A stretch of DNA of 64,000 nucleotides from Nodosilinea sp. LEGE 06152 (GTDB lineage: Bacteria > Cyanobacteriota > Cyanobacteriia > Phormidesmidales > Phormidesmidaceae), in contig NZ_JADEWR010000013.1 of assembly GCF_015207525.1 (NCBI RefSeq), forward strand, positions 54,631 to 118,630. Direction: 5' to 3'. Made by a program: the position numbers and the translations under genes. The number at the start of each line of letters is the position of its first letter. Within the stretch, counting starts at the first letter, position 1. This document shows positions 44,046 through 52,734 of the stretch, piece after piece. A model generated the notes under the pieces. The model worked only from the letters and a program-made list of their open reading frames with translations. It was not told the origin of the DNA and did not search any database.

Positions 44046-44531
44046 TTAAGGCTGCAAAAACTCTCTCAAAAACTCGTAGGGTTCTACATCCCAGATCGGT
44101 TCCGGTACCAGTTGACTCAGCCGATTGAGAATGTCGGCTTCAATGGTCGCCATCTGGTCATGGGCAAAAATATCGCCCAGGGCTTGGCGATCGCGATCGC
44201 GCAGGGGAGCCAGCGGATTTGCCAGCTGAGGTGCTGCGTTTGCCAGGGAGTAGGGAGACGGTGTCGCTGCCCCACCCTCAGCTTCAGCTTTGGGATAAAC
44301 GCCAGTACTCGAAGCGCTACCCAGAACGCTATGGGATCGCAGGGGGCGGGGCGATCGCTTTTTAGCGGCAGCCCGCTGGCTAACCGTAAATAGCGCCCTG
44401 ACCCAGGGATCGGCATTGAGCGAGTCACCAGCAGGGCGTGGGAAAGCCGAATCCAGGCTCCAAGGTTCTGACGAGTTAGCCCCTGAGTTAACAGAGGTTG
44501 AGGCCCCCTCTGGGCCGATAGTAGTGCTCAT
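44046..44531 (-). CDS. Hypothetical protein
   Basis: A 161-residue protein with no recognised domain or membrane segment. It is rich in Ser, Ala and Pro for its first 95 residues, with a basic stretch RAAAKKRSPRPLRS, then an acidic, helical C-terminus (QALGDIFAHDQMATIEADILNRL). The frame is long and codon use fits the genome, but no strong ribosome site precedes the ATG. It is on the same strand as the phosphate-binding gene. Confidence 0.5.
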   Translation of the reverse strand: MSTTIGPEGASTSVNSGANSSEPWSLDSAFPRPAGDSLNADPWVRALFTVSQRAAAKKRSPRPLRSHSVLGSASSTGVYPKAEAEGGAATPSPYSLANAAPQLANPLAPLRDRDRQALGDIFAHDQMATIEADILNRLSQLVPEPIWDVEPYEFLREFLQP

Positions 44532-44882
44532 GGTGCTTTAATGTGGTCGTGACGATCAGGGCAAGGATCCCGTAGCCCAGGGCCACCAACAGCCAAACAA
44601 CTCTGAACCCATGCTCAATGCACCAGAGTTGTTTCAGCGCCCTGGTTTCAGTATAAATGCGGGGGTGATAGGGTTGAGCCTTCTCTACAGCCCATTACCG
44701 CCATCACCGAAGAGGGGGGCGTACCCAAGGGGTCAGGAATGGGCGTTGCAGTAACGTACCGAACTCGGTGAGTCCGTAGGGGAGTTCCATGGAATGAACA
44801 GCGTCAAAGCGAGGCTCTGCCAATATCAAGCAGTGCACCAGCAAACAGACGACAAGCGGTACCCTGTTGTCTTGGCAGCCCC
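44532..44882. other. Intergenic region with an 11-bp hairpin
   Basis: This 351-bp stretch has no convincing gene. A perfect 11-bp inverted repeat AAACAACTCTG (44595-44605) / CAGAGTTGTTT (44624-44634) could end transcription from either side, though the T-run is short. The rest shows no motif I can name; a small RNA cannot be excluded. Confidence 0.5.
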
Positions 44883-45551
44883 TTAGCTAGGGCTCTGGGA
44901 AGCCGAGCGCTGCTGCTTCAGGTAGGTAAACACCGACTTATCACCAATATCGGGCACGATAGGCTGTACGACTTTGCGCAGGGCAAAGACCAAAAACAAA
45001 ACCGCCCAGGCCGCTAGCAGTCCCTGCTCCACACCTAGGGGCAACCAGCCCGCTAAATGCCCCAGCAGCAGCAGCGGCACCAGTGGCGTCAACAGCTTGG
45101 TCTCAAGGCGGTCAAAGCAAAAAGCTTCTTTGAAGAAAATGCCGGTTAGGGCCACGAAGGTAAAGCCCACCCCCCACAACACCGCAGGCCTTTGCATTAC
45201 CGTTTGGGCTAAAGGACCGTCGATGCCGTGGGAGAGCACGAGAGAGGCTACTCCCCCCCCAAGCCAGACCGCCTGCAGCAGCCGATGCAGGGGCACCAGG
45301 TAAATATGAATAGTGGCTAAACTCAACCCCAGACCCAGCCAAAACAGCGTGTAGAGAACGCTTATAGCCTGCACTAGCGTCGGGTTGTGGGGAAAGAAAA
45401 GCGCGATCGCAGCCCCAGCCCCAAAGGTTAACGCCGCTACCACCAGGCCAGCCCGATAGAGCACCACCCCGCGGCGATCGCCCTTGGTAATGGTGTAGTC
45501 GCCAAACTGCCCCGAATACACTACCGGAGTTTCATTGACAGCGCTATCCAT
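44883..45551 (-). CDS. DUF2301 integral membrane protein
   Basis: The 222-residue protein (ATG 45551 preferred over GTG 45560) has about six membrane helices and the cyanobacterial DUF2301 features: YSGQFGDYTITKGDRRGVVLYRAG at the N-terminus and FKEAFCFDRLETKLLTPLVPLLLLGHL in the middle. Function is unknown. It is downstream of the histidine kinase gene on the same strand, separated by a tandem-repeat array. Confidence 0.85.
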   Translation of the reverse strand: MDSAVNETPVVYSGQFGDYTITKGDRRGVVLYRAGLVVAALTFGAGAAIALFFPHNPTLVQAISVLYTLFWLGLGLSLATIHIYLVPLHRLLQAVWLGGGVASLVLSHGIDGPLAQTVMQRPAVLWGVGFTFVALTGIFFKEAFCFDRLETKLLTPLVPLLLLGHLAGWLPLGVEQGLLAAWAVLFLVFALRKVVQPIVPDIGDKSVFTYLKQQRSASQSPS

Positions 45552-45586
45552 AGCGTTCACCGTAGGATGAGGAACTTTGCTTATAT

Positions 45587-45684
45587 CCTATCGAGTTAGG
45601 GCCTATCGGGTTGGGGCCTATCGGGTTGGGGCCTATCGGGTCAGAGCCTACCGGGTTAGGGAGCCAGGGCCTACCGGGCTAGGG
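45587..45684. repeat. Array of 15-bp tandem repeats
   Basis: Five adjacent 15-bp units of the form CCTAYCGGGTTRGGG (starts 45587, 45602, 45617, 45632, 45647), an 8-bp partial, then a sixth at 45670. The second and third units are identical. The sixth overlaps the end of the histidine kinase gene and forms its stop codon and last codons; the rest fill the spacer to the DUF2301 gene. Confidence 0.8.
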
Positions 45685-47926
45685 CGAGCTGGGTGGGCAG
45701 CGTAATCGTAAAACAGGTCTGGTTCCCCTCGCTGGTGACCTCCACATCGCCCCCCAGGTGCCCCACCAGCTTTTTCACCAGGGCCAACCCTAGGCCCGTG
45801 CCGCCCTGTTTCCAAGGGTCAGCACTGGGAACGCGGTAAAACTTGTCAAAAATGCGGGGCATTTCCTCAACCGGAATCGTGACCCCGGTATTGGTTAGGG
45901 CAATGACCACCTGCTCGCCAGGCGCGTTGGGGTGGGCCGAAACGTCAAGGGTAATATGTTCGCCAGGCGGGGTGTATTTGCAGGCGTTGTTGAGCAACTC
46001 TGCCAGCACTCGCTCCAGACTCGCCAGGTCGGTGTACAGCACTGGCATAGCCGGAGCGACAACCAGCCGTAGGGTCTGATCACGACTTTTAGCGCGGGTC
46101 ACAAAGCTATCGATCCAGTTCGCTAACCAGGTATCGAGTAAAATCGGCTCCGGCTGGATTGGGTGGTTACCCACGTCCAGCCGCTGCAGGTCAAGCAAAT
46201 CATTAATCAGGCTAATCTCGCGCTCACACTCCTCCTGCAAGATGCTGAAGTAGCGGCCAATTCGCGTTTGCTCGGCCCTCGGCTTTTGCAGATCAGCGGT
46301 CAGGTCAAACTCCTGGTTGAGGGTCACCCCCAGCAGCTGCAGCGCCACCCGCATGCTGGTTACTGGCGTGCGCAGCTCGTGGGAAACCGTGCTGAGAAAG
46401 TCGTCTTTGAGGGTATTGAGCCGCTCTAGCTCGGCCACCTGCGACTGGGCCGCCTGGTACAGCCGAGCCTGACGAATCGCGATCGCGCACTGGTTAGCCA
46501 CCTGCTGCACCAGCCGAATCTCAATATCGTTAAAGCCGTAGTCGCGCCCGTTGATCAGCCACAGATCGCCCAGCACGCCGCGATCATCCACAATGGGGCA
46601 GGCCAGCATAGCCACATAGCCCCGCACCGGGTTGGGTTCCACCGAGCAAAACTGAAAGTACTGCCCGTCCAGCAGCTGGTGGTACACCTCAGGGAAAGCT
46701 TCCATCTGAGCCACGCGGCCCTGGTACGACGGGCTGGAGCTGTTGTATTCGTAATAGATGGTTGAGGTGCCCTGTTCCAGGTCGTAGAGCGATGTATTCG
46801 ATCCCTTTACCTCTAGGGCCTCGGTCAGCTCCTTCACCGCCGTCAGCATAATTTGGTTGACATCCAGACTGTCACGCACCCGATCGGTAATCCGTTTAAG
46901 GGTCGCCTCAAACTCAAGGGCAGTCTGCAACTCCTCGGTCCGCTGGGCCACCTGCTGCTCCAGGTCGGTGTTAAGCCGCTGCACCTGGTTGTAGAGGCGA
47001 GCCTGCTTAATCGCCCCTGCCATCTGGGTGGCCACATCCCGCAGCGTTTCAATTTCCCACGTCGCCCAGGGGCGGGGGCCGCCGTTGAGAGCACACACGA
47101 GGCCATAGAGCGACTCCGCCTGCACAATCGGCATAATCAGGCAGGCCTTAACCTGAGCCAGCTCAAGCCTAGCTAAATCGGCGGCGGGCAGATGAGCGGT
47201 GGCAACGTCATCGACAATGTCTATCTCCCCCTGGCGATAGCGCACTAGGTCAGCCGTGGTAAAGCTCAGATCAGTCTGGGGCATCATCGACCCAGCCATT
47301 GTGCTGCGGGCTGACTCAGCCACTACCCCCCTGTAGTCCGGCTCAACGCTGTAGAACAGTACCCGATCAGTGCGCAAAAAGCGGCGCACCTCATTGACCG
47401 TGGTCTGCAGCAGGTCCTCAGAGTTGAGAAACTGTAGGAGGTGCTGGGCGATCGCTCCCAGCAGCCGTTCTCGCTCCGACTGCCGCTGCAGCGTTTGCTC
47501 CACCTGGTGCAGCGGAGCAATGTCCTGCAGACTAACCATGAGCCGAAGCTCTCCATTGGGGGCAAAAAAACGCCACGCCGTCGCCGTCAAGCGGCGGTAG
47601 TCGCCGGCGGCATCGGTCATCTCTACCGCAAAAGGCTGTGCTTCGCCGCTGGCCATGGCCCGCTGCCCCGCCGCCATCACCTCCTGGCTCACCCCCAGCG
47701 GCAGCACATCCATCTGCCGCTGCCCCAGCAGGGCTGAGCGATCGCTACCCACCAGCAGGGTACAGGCCGCATTGAGAAAAATCCAGCGATACTGCTGATC
47801 AGTTATCCACAGCGGAGCCGCGATCGCATCTAGCATCTCCCAGGGCATCTCTCCAGGAGCGTGGGCAGCGAAATCGAGGCTGGGCCGCTCTCTTGGAGGC
47901 ACAGAATCGAGGGGCGGGGTAGACAT
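45671..47926 (-). CDS. PAS-GAF-GAF sensor histidine kinase
   Basis: The 751-residue protein has an N-terminal PAS-like domain (about 25-140), two GAF domains (about 155-300 and 345-490), a dimerisation domain with His516 in FLSTVSHELRTPVTSM, and an ATPase domain (NNACKYTPPGEH, GGTGLGLALVKKLVG). No membrane helix is present, so it is a soluble sensor. Neither GAF carries a Cys-His chromophore motif, so it is not a bilin photoreceptor. No response regulator is adjacent. Its last codons fall in a 15-bp repeat unit. Confidence 0.9.
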   Translation of the reverse strand: MSTPPLDSVPPRERPSLDFAAHAPGEMPWEMLDAIAAPLWITDQQYRWIFLNAACTLLVGSDRSALLGQRQMDVLPLGVSQEVMAAGQRAMASGEAQPFAVEMTDAAGDYRRLTATAWRFFAPNGELRLMVSLQDIAPLHQVEQTLQRQSERERLLGAIAQHLLQFLNSEDLLQTTVNEVRRFLRTDRVLFYSVEPDYRGVVAESARSTMAGSMMPQTDLSFTTADLVRYRQGEIDIVDDVATAHLPAADLARLELAQVKACLIMPIVQAESLYGLVCALNGGPRPWATWEIETLRDVATQMAGAIKQARLYNQVQRLNTDLEQQVAQRTEELQTALEFEATLKRITDRVRDSLDVNQIMLTAVKELTEALEVKGSNTSLYDLEQGTSTIYYEYNSSSPSYQGRVAQMEAFPEVYHQLLDGQYFQFCSVEPNPVRGYVAMLACPIVDDRGVLGDLWLINGRDYGFNDIEIRLVQQVANQCAIAIRQARLYQAAQSQVAELERLNTLKDDFLSTVSHELRTPVTSMRVALQLLGVTLNQEFDLTADLQKPRAEQTRIGRYFSILQEECEREISLINDLLDLQRLDVGNHPIQPEPILLDTWLANWIDSFVTRAKSRDQTLRLVVAPAMPVLYTDLASLERVLAELLNNACKYTPPGEHITLDVSAHPNAPGEQVVIALTNTGVTIPVEEMPRIFDKFYRVPSADPWKQGGTGLGLALVKKLVGHLGGDVEVTSEGNQTCFTITLPTQLALAR

Positions 47927-48072
47927 GTCTAGTGGAGAGAGAGGGGGCGAGAGAAGGGGGCGTATGCTCTATAAACACTATGCCCAGAGCTACCCGACAA
48001 TGCCCCAATCAGCGCAACAAAAGATCAACTACAGAAAAAGATTTCGGCAGGCTATGACTTAAATACCCCCAT

Positions 48073-48090
48073 GGTCTATAATCGTAGACC
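48073..48090 (+). promoter_or_regulatory. Promoter of rplS with overlapping palindrome
   Basis: TATAAT at 48077-48082 is a consensus -10, 28 bp before the rplS ATG, which leaves a short leader. GGTCTA (48073-48078) and TAGACC (48085-48090) form a perfect inverted repeat around it, a possible repressor site. Confidence 0.55.
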
Positions 48091-48109
48091 GTGCACATTT
48101 GCAGGCCCT

Positions 48110-48475
48110 ATGAACGCAGAGGAAATCATCCGCTCAATTGAGACGGAGCAGCTAAAGACCGATCTACCCACCATCTACGTCGGCGACACCATTCGTGTTG
48201 GCGTGCGCATTCAAGAGGGTGGCAAAGAGCGGATCCAGCCCTACGAGGGCACCGTCATTGCCATGCGCAACGGCGGCATCAATCGCTCCATCACGGTGCG
48301 AAAGATTTTCCAGGGAGTCGGCGTTGAGCGAGTCTTTTTGCTCCATGCCCCCAAAGTGGCCAGCATCACTGTGCTGCGTCGCGGCAAGGCTCGTCGGGCC
48401 AAGCTATACTACCTTCGCGATCGCGTTGGTAAGGCTACCCGCCTGAAGCAGCGTTTTGACCGCCCGATCAACTAG
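48110..48475 (+). CDS. rplS: 50S ribosomal protein L19
   Basis: The 121-residue protein starts at ATG 48110 ([11 protein letters not shown]); the frame is open for 13 more codons upstream but these lie in the promoter. The L19 core [39 protein letters not shown] is intact. L19 sits at the 30S-50S interface. The tRNA-Trp gene follows 43 bp downstream. Confidence 0.97.
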   Translation: MNAEEIIRSIETEQLKTDLPTIYVGDTIRVGVRIQEGGKERIQPYEGTVIAMRNGGINRSITVRKIFQGVGVERVFLLHAPKVASITVLRRGKARRAKLYYLRDRVGKATRLKQRFDRPIN

Positions 48476-48518
48476 AATTGGGTATAGCTAAGTTTTGGTG
48501 CCTAACACCTGGCTCCAT

Positions 48519-48591
48519 GCGTCCTTAGTTCAGTTGGTAGAACGCGGGTCTCCAAAACCCGATGTCGGGGGTTCGAGTCCTCCAGGGCGCG
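48519..48591 (+). tRNA. tRNA-Trp (CCA)
   Basis: A 73-nt cloverleaf with acceptor arms GCGTCCT / AGGGCGC (one G-U), discriminator G, anticodon loop CTCCAAA giving CCA at 48552-48554, and T-arm GGTTCGAGTCC. Placed between rplS and secE, the common cyanobacterial arrangement. CCA end not encoded. Confidence 0.97.
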
Positions 48592-48809
48592 CTGAGGTGT
48601 GGCGACGACAATGCCTAAAGTAGCTGGCGTTTTTGTTCTAAAACGGTCCAGGGCGGCGGGCATTGTCACTGCCTTACACCTGTTAATCAGGCCAGGGAGT
48701 TTAGTTACTGCTTAGTTACTAAATTCGCTCTTTTGCTTAGTTAGGTCAACGTGACCAATTCATCCTTCTAGTTAGACAGTTCGGACAAGCGCCAACAGGA
48801 GCCAAACCA

Positions 48810-49055
48810 GTGGTTAAAAAAGACACTGCCATAGAGTCTAAGGGTAAGGCCGCAGATACCCAGGTTGCCGAGCAAGGCTTTAACGTCGGCACCTTTCTGC
48901 AGGGCACCAAAGAAGAGTTGGGCAAAGTGGTTTGGCCAAGTCGGCAGCAGCTGATTAGCGAGTCTGCCGCCGTCATTCTCATGGTTAGCCTTTCCGCAAC
49001 CCTGATCTATCTGGTTGACCGACTATTTGGATGGATTTCGGGGCAGGTATTCTAA
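48810..49055 (+). CDS. secE: Preprotein translocase subunit SecE
   Basis: The 81-residue protein has an N-terminal soluble segment, the conserved FLQGTKEELGKVVWPSRQQL motif and one C-terminal membrane helix (AVILMVSLSATLIYLVDRLFGW). SecE clamps SecY in the translocon. The start is GTG 48810, with CAGGAG about 10 bases upstream. Its TAA stop overlaps the nusG ATG (TAATG), so the two are translationally coupled. Confidence 0.95.
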   Translation: MVKKDTAIESKGKAADTQVAEQGFNVGTFLQGTKEELGKVVWPSRQQLISESAAVILMVSLSATLIYLVDRLFGWISGQVF

Positions 49056-49759
49056 TGGCGCTTGAAGATTTCAACTACGACGATGCTCCTCTCGATGAGC
49101 CTTTAGATAATGAGCTAGAGGTTGAATCATCGCCGGAAGGCGCTGGGCCTGTCACAGAAGAGGGCAACGAAGGCGAGGCAACCCGCTATTACCAGCGCAA
49201 AGCTCGGTGGTATGCAGTGCAGGTCGCATCTGGCTGTGAAAAGCGGGTCAAACTCAACCTTGAACAGCGCGTCAACACCCTAGATGTCGTCAACCGCATT
49301 TTTCAGGTTGAAATTCCTCAAACTCCAGCCATTAAGCTTCGCAAAGACGGCACCCGTCAAAATATTGACGAAAAAGTCTTTCCTGGCTACGTTCTGGTGC
49401 GCATGTACATGGATGATGAAGCTTGGTCGGTGGTTAAAAACACTCCCCACGTCATCAACTTTGTCGGTGCTGAGCAGCGTCGGGCCTATGGTCGCGGTCG
49501 TGGCCACGTCAAGCCCATGCCCCTCGGTATGAGTGAGGTAAAGCGCATCTTCAAGCGTACCGAAGAGCAAAAGCCGGTGGTCAAGGTCGATATGGCCCCT
49601 GGAGACAAGATCACCGTCCTCTCGGGTCCCTTCAAAGACTTTGAGGGCGAGGTGGTGGAAGTTAGCCCCGAGCGCAGCAAGCTCAAGGCGCTGCTGTCCA
49701 TCTTTGGACGCGACACACCAGTAGAACTGGAATTCAACCAAGTGGAAAAAGAGAGTTAA
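49055..49759 (+). CDS. nusG: Transcription termination/antitermination factor NusG
   Basis: The 234-residue protein has an acidic N-terminal extension (about 50 residues, usual in cyanobacteria), the NGN domain opening RWYAVQVASGCEKRV with VFPGYVLVRMYMDDEAW, and the C-terminal KOW domain (APGDKITVLSGPFKDFEGEV). NusG binds RNA polymerase and links it to ribosomes or Rho-like processes. ATG 49055 was chosen because it overlaps the secE stop and opens ALEDFNYDD. Confidence 0.97.
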   Translation: MALEDFNYDDAPLDEPLDNELEVESSPEGAGPVTEEGNEGEATRYYQRKARWYAVQVASGCEKRVKLNLEQRVNTLDVVNRIFQVEIPQTPAIKLRKDGTRQNIDEKVFPGYVLVRMYMDDEAWSVVKNTPHVINFVGAEQRRAYGRGRGHVKPMPLGMSEVKRIFKRTEEQKPVVKVDMAPGDKITVLSGPFKDFEGEVVEVSPERSKLKALLSIFGRDTPVELEFNQVEKES

Positions 49760-49762
49760 TTA

Positions 49763-50188
49763 ATGGCTAAGAAAGTTGTAGCGCTGATTAAGCTGGCACT
49801 TCCTGCCGGAAAGGCTAACCCGGCTCCCCCTGTCGGCCCAGCCCTGGGTCAGCACGGGGTGAATATTATGGCGTTCTGCAAAGAGTACAACGCTCGAACC
49901 CAGGACAAAGTGGGCCTAGTGATACCGGTTGAGATTTCGGTCTTTGAAGACCGCAGCTTTACCTTCATCCTCAAAACCCCTCCTGCCTCGGTTCTGATCA
50001 AAAAGGCTGCCGGTATTGAGCGCGGTTCGGGCGAGCCCCGCACCAAAAAAGTTGGCTCTATTACCCGGGCCCAGCTCAAAGAAATTGCTGAGACCAAAAT
50101 GCCTGACCTCAATGCCAACGACATTGAGGCCGCGATGAATATTGTTGAAGGTACTGCTCGCAACATGGGCGTCACCGTCGGCGACTAG
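49763..50188 (+). CDS. rplK: 50S ribosomal protein L11
   Basis: The 141-residue protein matches L11: the N-terminal [23 protein letters not shown] and the RNA-binding C-terminal domain ending [11 protein letters not shown]. It forms the GTPase-associated centre with 23S rRNA. It starts three bases after nusG, within the operon. Confidence 0.98.
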   Translation: MAKKVVALIKLALPAGKANPAPPVGPALGQHGVNIMAFCKEYNARTQDKVGLVIPVEISVFEDRSFTFILKTPPASVLIKKAAGIERGSGEPRTKKVGSITRAQLKEIAETKMPDLNANDIEAAMNIVEGTARNMGVTVGD

Positions 50189-50271
50189 GCCGAGCCTTGC
50201 TTTCAACTAATGTTTAACTGTTCACATTACGGGGAAGAGGCAGTGCTTCGTTTGACCCCAAGGAGATCACA

Positions 50272-50985
50272 ATGGCTAAAGTATCTAAGCGCCTGCGGGA
50301 AGCCCAGGCCAAAGTAGAGGACCGTCTCTACGAGCCCCTAGAAGCCCTGGAGCTGCTCAAAGCAACGGCTACCGCTAAGTTTACCGAGTCAGCAGAAGCG
50401 CACATTCGTCTGGGTATTGACCCTAAGTACACCGACCAGCAGCTGCGCACAACGGTTATTCTGCCTAAGGGAACCGGGCAGACGATTCGAGTTGCCGTTA
50501 TTGCTAAGGGCGAGAAGGTGGCTGAGGCTACTGCTGCCGGGGCTGACCTAGTGGGTTCTGAAGAACTCATCGACGAAATTCAGAAGGGCATGATGGATTT
50601 TGACATCCTGATTGCCACTCCCGACGTCATGCCTCAGGTAGCCAAGTTGGGTCGTCAGCTTGGCCCCCGTGGCCTAATGCCCTCCCCCAAGGGTGGCACT
50701 GTTACGTTTGATCTGCCCCAGGCGATTAGCGAGTTTAAAGCCGGCAAGTTAGAGTACCGTGCTGACAAAACCGGGATTGTTCATGTTATGTTTGGCAAGG
50801 CGGACTTTAGCGTTGACGATCTGATGGTCAATCTCAAAGCCCTCCAGGAGAGCGTCGATCGCAACCGGCCTTCTGGAGCCAAGGGTCGCTACTGGCGTAC
50901 GGTGGCCATTACTTCTACAATGGGTCCTGCCATTCGCCTGGATGTTAACGCCCTGCGCGATTTCAAGATGAGTGACGCCGCCTAG
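50272..50985 (+). CDS. rplA: 50S ribosomal protein L1
   Basis: The 237-residue protein has L1 signatures: [48 protein letters not shown] and the C-terminal [12 protein letters not shown]1 forms the stalk at the E site. The 83-bp spacer from rplK carries an AAGGAG ribosome site; an L1 autoregulatory mRNA site may lie there but is not obvious. Confidence 0.98.
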   Translation: MAKVSKRLREAQAKVEDRLYEPLEALELLKATATAKFTESAEAHIRLGIDPKYTDQQLRTTVILPKGTGQTIRVAVIAKGEKVAEATAAGADLVGSEELIDEIQKGMMDFDILIATPDVMPQVAKLGRQLGPRGLMPSPKGGTVTFDLPQAISEFKAGKLEYRADKTGIVHVMFGKADFSVDDLMVNLKALQESVDRNRPSGAKGRYWRTVAITSTMGPAIRLDVNALRDFKMSDAA

Positions 50986-51089
50986 GCAGCTATTCATACA
51001 AAACGAGCCCAGGCAAACCAAGTTTTACCCCAGACCAACCAGGAGACTAGAAGGCTGAAATAATCCCTAAAACCGCATAGACGACCGTA

Positions 51090-51219
51090 GACAGCAGGTG
51101 CTAGCCAAGCGCTGCATAAATCCTGCCGAGGTTGACGTAATGACCGACGTGCTTTTGCCCTGGGCAAAGCACATCCGGTCGTTGGTCTAACCCCGGCATG
51201 TCTGTCGGGGTTTATTTTT
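51090..51219 (+). ncRNA. Ribosomal protein L10 leader with attenuator hairpin
   Basis: The 318-bp spacer between rplA and rplJ holds, at 51149-51172, GTGCTTTTGCCC facing GGGCAAAGCAC, a stem enclosed by GACCGACG / CGTTGGTC. At 51189-51219 a terminator AACCCCG / CGGGGTT with a T-rich tail follows. This is the usual L10 leader layout, where L10(L12)4 binds the leader and favours termination. The 5' limit is approximate. Confidence 0.75.
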
Positions 51220-51303
51220 GGTCAATGCTGACAGCAGCACAGCCAAGTCCTGGATGGGGCAATTAAGTTTCCCTATCCCCAACCAAAAGGAGGTGAGATC
51301 GAT

Positions 51304-51864
51304 ATGGGGAGAACCCTAGCAGACAAGAAAGAGCTGGTAACTGAGATTCAGGAGCTGCTTGACGACGCCCAGCTAGCCTTTGTAATTGATTACAAAGGTC
51401 TCACTGTGGCTGAGATTAGCAACCTGCGTAACCGGCTGCGGCCCAAGGGCGCGGTGTGCAAAATCGCAAAAAATACGCTGATGCGTATCGCGGTTGAGGG
51501 CAACGATAACTGGCAGCCCATCACCGAGTTCCTCAAAGATTCTTCAGCCTTTGTGCTGGTCAAAGAAGACTTTGGCGGAGCCATCAAGGAGTACCAGGCA
51601 TTCCAAAAAGACACCAAAAAAACGACCCTCCGGGGCGGTGTCATGGAAGGTCAAGCCCTCAGTGAAGACCAGATTAAGGCCATCACCGAACTGCCCACCA
51701 AGGAAGAGCTTATGGCTCGTCTGGCCGGGGCCATTAAGGCGATGCCGACTCGCGTGGCGGTGGGCATCAATGCCGTGCCGACCCAACTGGCAGTGGGCGT
51801 CAAAGAGGTGCCTGCATCTCTGGCTCGTGCTATTCAGGCGGTATCCGAAAAAGATGCAGCCTAG
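51304..51864 (+). CDS. rplJ: 50S ribosomal protein L10
   Basis: The 186-residue protein opens MGRTLADKKELVTEIQELLDDAQLAFVIDYKGLTVAEI and has KNTLMRIAVEG, matching L10. It carries the L7/L12 dimers on its C-terminal helix and represses its own operon via the leader. A very strong AAGGAGGTGA ribosome site precedes the ATG. Confidence 0.97.
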   Translation: MGRTLADKKELVTEIQELLDDAQLAFVIDYKGLTVAEISNLRNRLRPKGAVCKIAKNTLMRIAVEGNDNWQPITEFLKDSSAFVLVKEDFGGAIKEYQAFQKDTKKTTLRGGVMEGQALSEDQIKAITELPTKEELMARLAGAIKAMPTRVAVGINAVPTQLAVGVKEVPASLARAIQAVSEKDAA

Positions 51865-51924
51865 GTTCGTCTCTTACGTTTTTTGCGTTTGATTGTTTTT
51901 CTAACCAGGAGTTAATCGGTAACT

Positions 51925-52332
51925 ATGTCTGCTAAAACTGACGAAATTCTCGAACAGCTTAAGTCTCTATCTCTGCTGGAAGCCTCTGAGCTTGTTAAGC
52001 AGATTGAAGAAGCCTTTGGTGTTGACGCCTCTGCTTCCGCAGGCGGCGGCATGATGATGATGGCCCCCGGCATGATGGGTGGCGGCGGCGCAGCGGCAGC
52101 TGAGCCCGAGGAAGAGAAGACCGAATTTGACGTCGTGCTTGAAGAAGTGCCCGCCGACAAGAAGATTGCCGTTCTTAAGGTGGTGCGCAGCCTGACCGGT
52201 CTGGGTCTGAAGGAAGCCAAGGAAATGGTGGAAGCGGCTCCTAAGGCCGTTAAGGAAGCCGTTACCAAGGAAGATGCCGAAGACGCTAAAAAGCAGCTCG
52301 AAGAAGCGGGCGGCAAGGTCTCTGTCAAGTAA
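51925..52332 (+). CDS. rplL: 50S ribosomal protein L7/L12
   Basis: The 135-residue protein has the N-terminal dimerisation helices ([26 protein letters not shown]), a Gly/Ala/Met-rich hinge ([21 protein letters not shown]) and the C-terminal factor-binding domain ([24 protein letters not shown]). The methionine-rich hinge is somewhat longer than in E. coli. It recruits elongation factors. A terminator follows. Confidence 0.97.
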   Translation: MSAKTDEILEQLKSLSLLEASELVKQIEEAFGVDASASAGGGMMMMAPGMMGGGGAAAAEPEEEKTEFDVVLEEVPADKKIAVLKVVRSLTGLGLKEAKEMVEAAPKAVKEAVTKEDAEDAKKQLEEAGGKVSVK

Positions 52333-52366
52333 CTCCATGCCTGCCCGTTAGGGCTTGGTGTTGAGC

Positions 52367-52396
52367 AGCTCCCCGTGGTTTCATGGGGAGCTTTTT
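52367..52396 (+). terminator. Terminator of the ribosomal/secE/nusG operon
   Basis: AGCTCCCC (52367-52374) pairs with GGGGAGCT (52385-52392), followed by TTTTTC. Located 35 bp after rplL, so it ends the operon. Confidence 0.85.
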
Positions 52397-52512
52397 CATT
52401 GCTTTTTCATTTCATTTATGAGTGGTCTTTCCCGACCCCAGACGCCGGCTCCTTGGGTAGCCAACTACCGTTGGGGAAGTTAGCATTGAGGCTGTAGGTA
52501 CAGAGTTTAGCT

Positions 52513-52722
52513 ATGGCACAACACCTAAAGCGATGGGAGTCGCCTCGCAAGCCGGGCCGCAACGATAAGGGTCGGGGCGGCACTGCCCGCCAGCGACAGC
52601 TGCAAAAGCGTCAGCAAACCCTGCGCCAGCGCCTCAGCGATCGCTCGCAACAGACACCAGCCCATCCACAAACACAAAAAGGGGAGCCAATGGCTCCCCT
52701 TTTTGCTAAGGCTGCGGCTTAG
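52513..52722 (+). CDS. Small highly basic protein, reading through a terminator
   Basis: The 69-residue protein is very basic and Gln-rich (KRWESPRKPGRNDKGRGGTARQRQLQKRQQTLRQRLSDRSQQ), so it may bind RNA or DNA, but I know no family. The frame's last 16 codons run through a strong hairpin at 52676-52704 that looks like a transcription terminator. Either the hairpin is the terminator of the convergent ktrB gene and the protein is normally longer than the mature transcript, or the true protein is coded differently. Convergent with ktrB. Confidence 0.5.
   Translation: MAQHLKRWESPRKPGRNDKGRGGTARQRQLQKRQQTLRQRLSDRSQQTPAHPQTQKGEPMAPLFAKAAA
52676..52704. terminator. Bidirectional terminator between the small basic gene and ktrB
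   Basis: A perfect 13-bp stem AAAAAGGGGAGCC / GGCTCCCCTTTTT with a three-base loop, A-run on one side and T-run on the other, so it can stop transcription from both directions. It lies inside the frame of the small basic gene and 30 bp after the ktrB stop. Confidence 0.85.
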
Positions 52723-52734
52723 GGCTGAGGGATT

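Noticed and set aside
43838..44128. 96-codon plus-strand frame after the Pho box
   Set aside because: Overlaps the tail of the better frame at 44046 and lacks a ribosome site.
45671..47926. GAF histidine kinase as a bilin photoreceptor
   Set aside because: Neither GAF has the Cys-His motif or a DXCF motif, so chromophore attachment is not supported.
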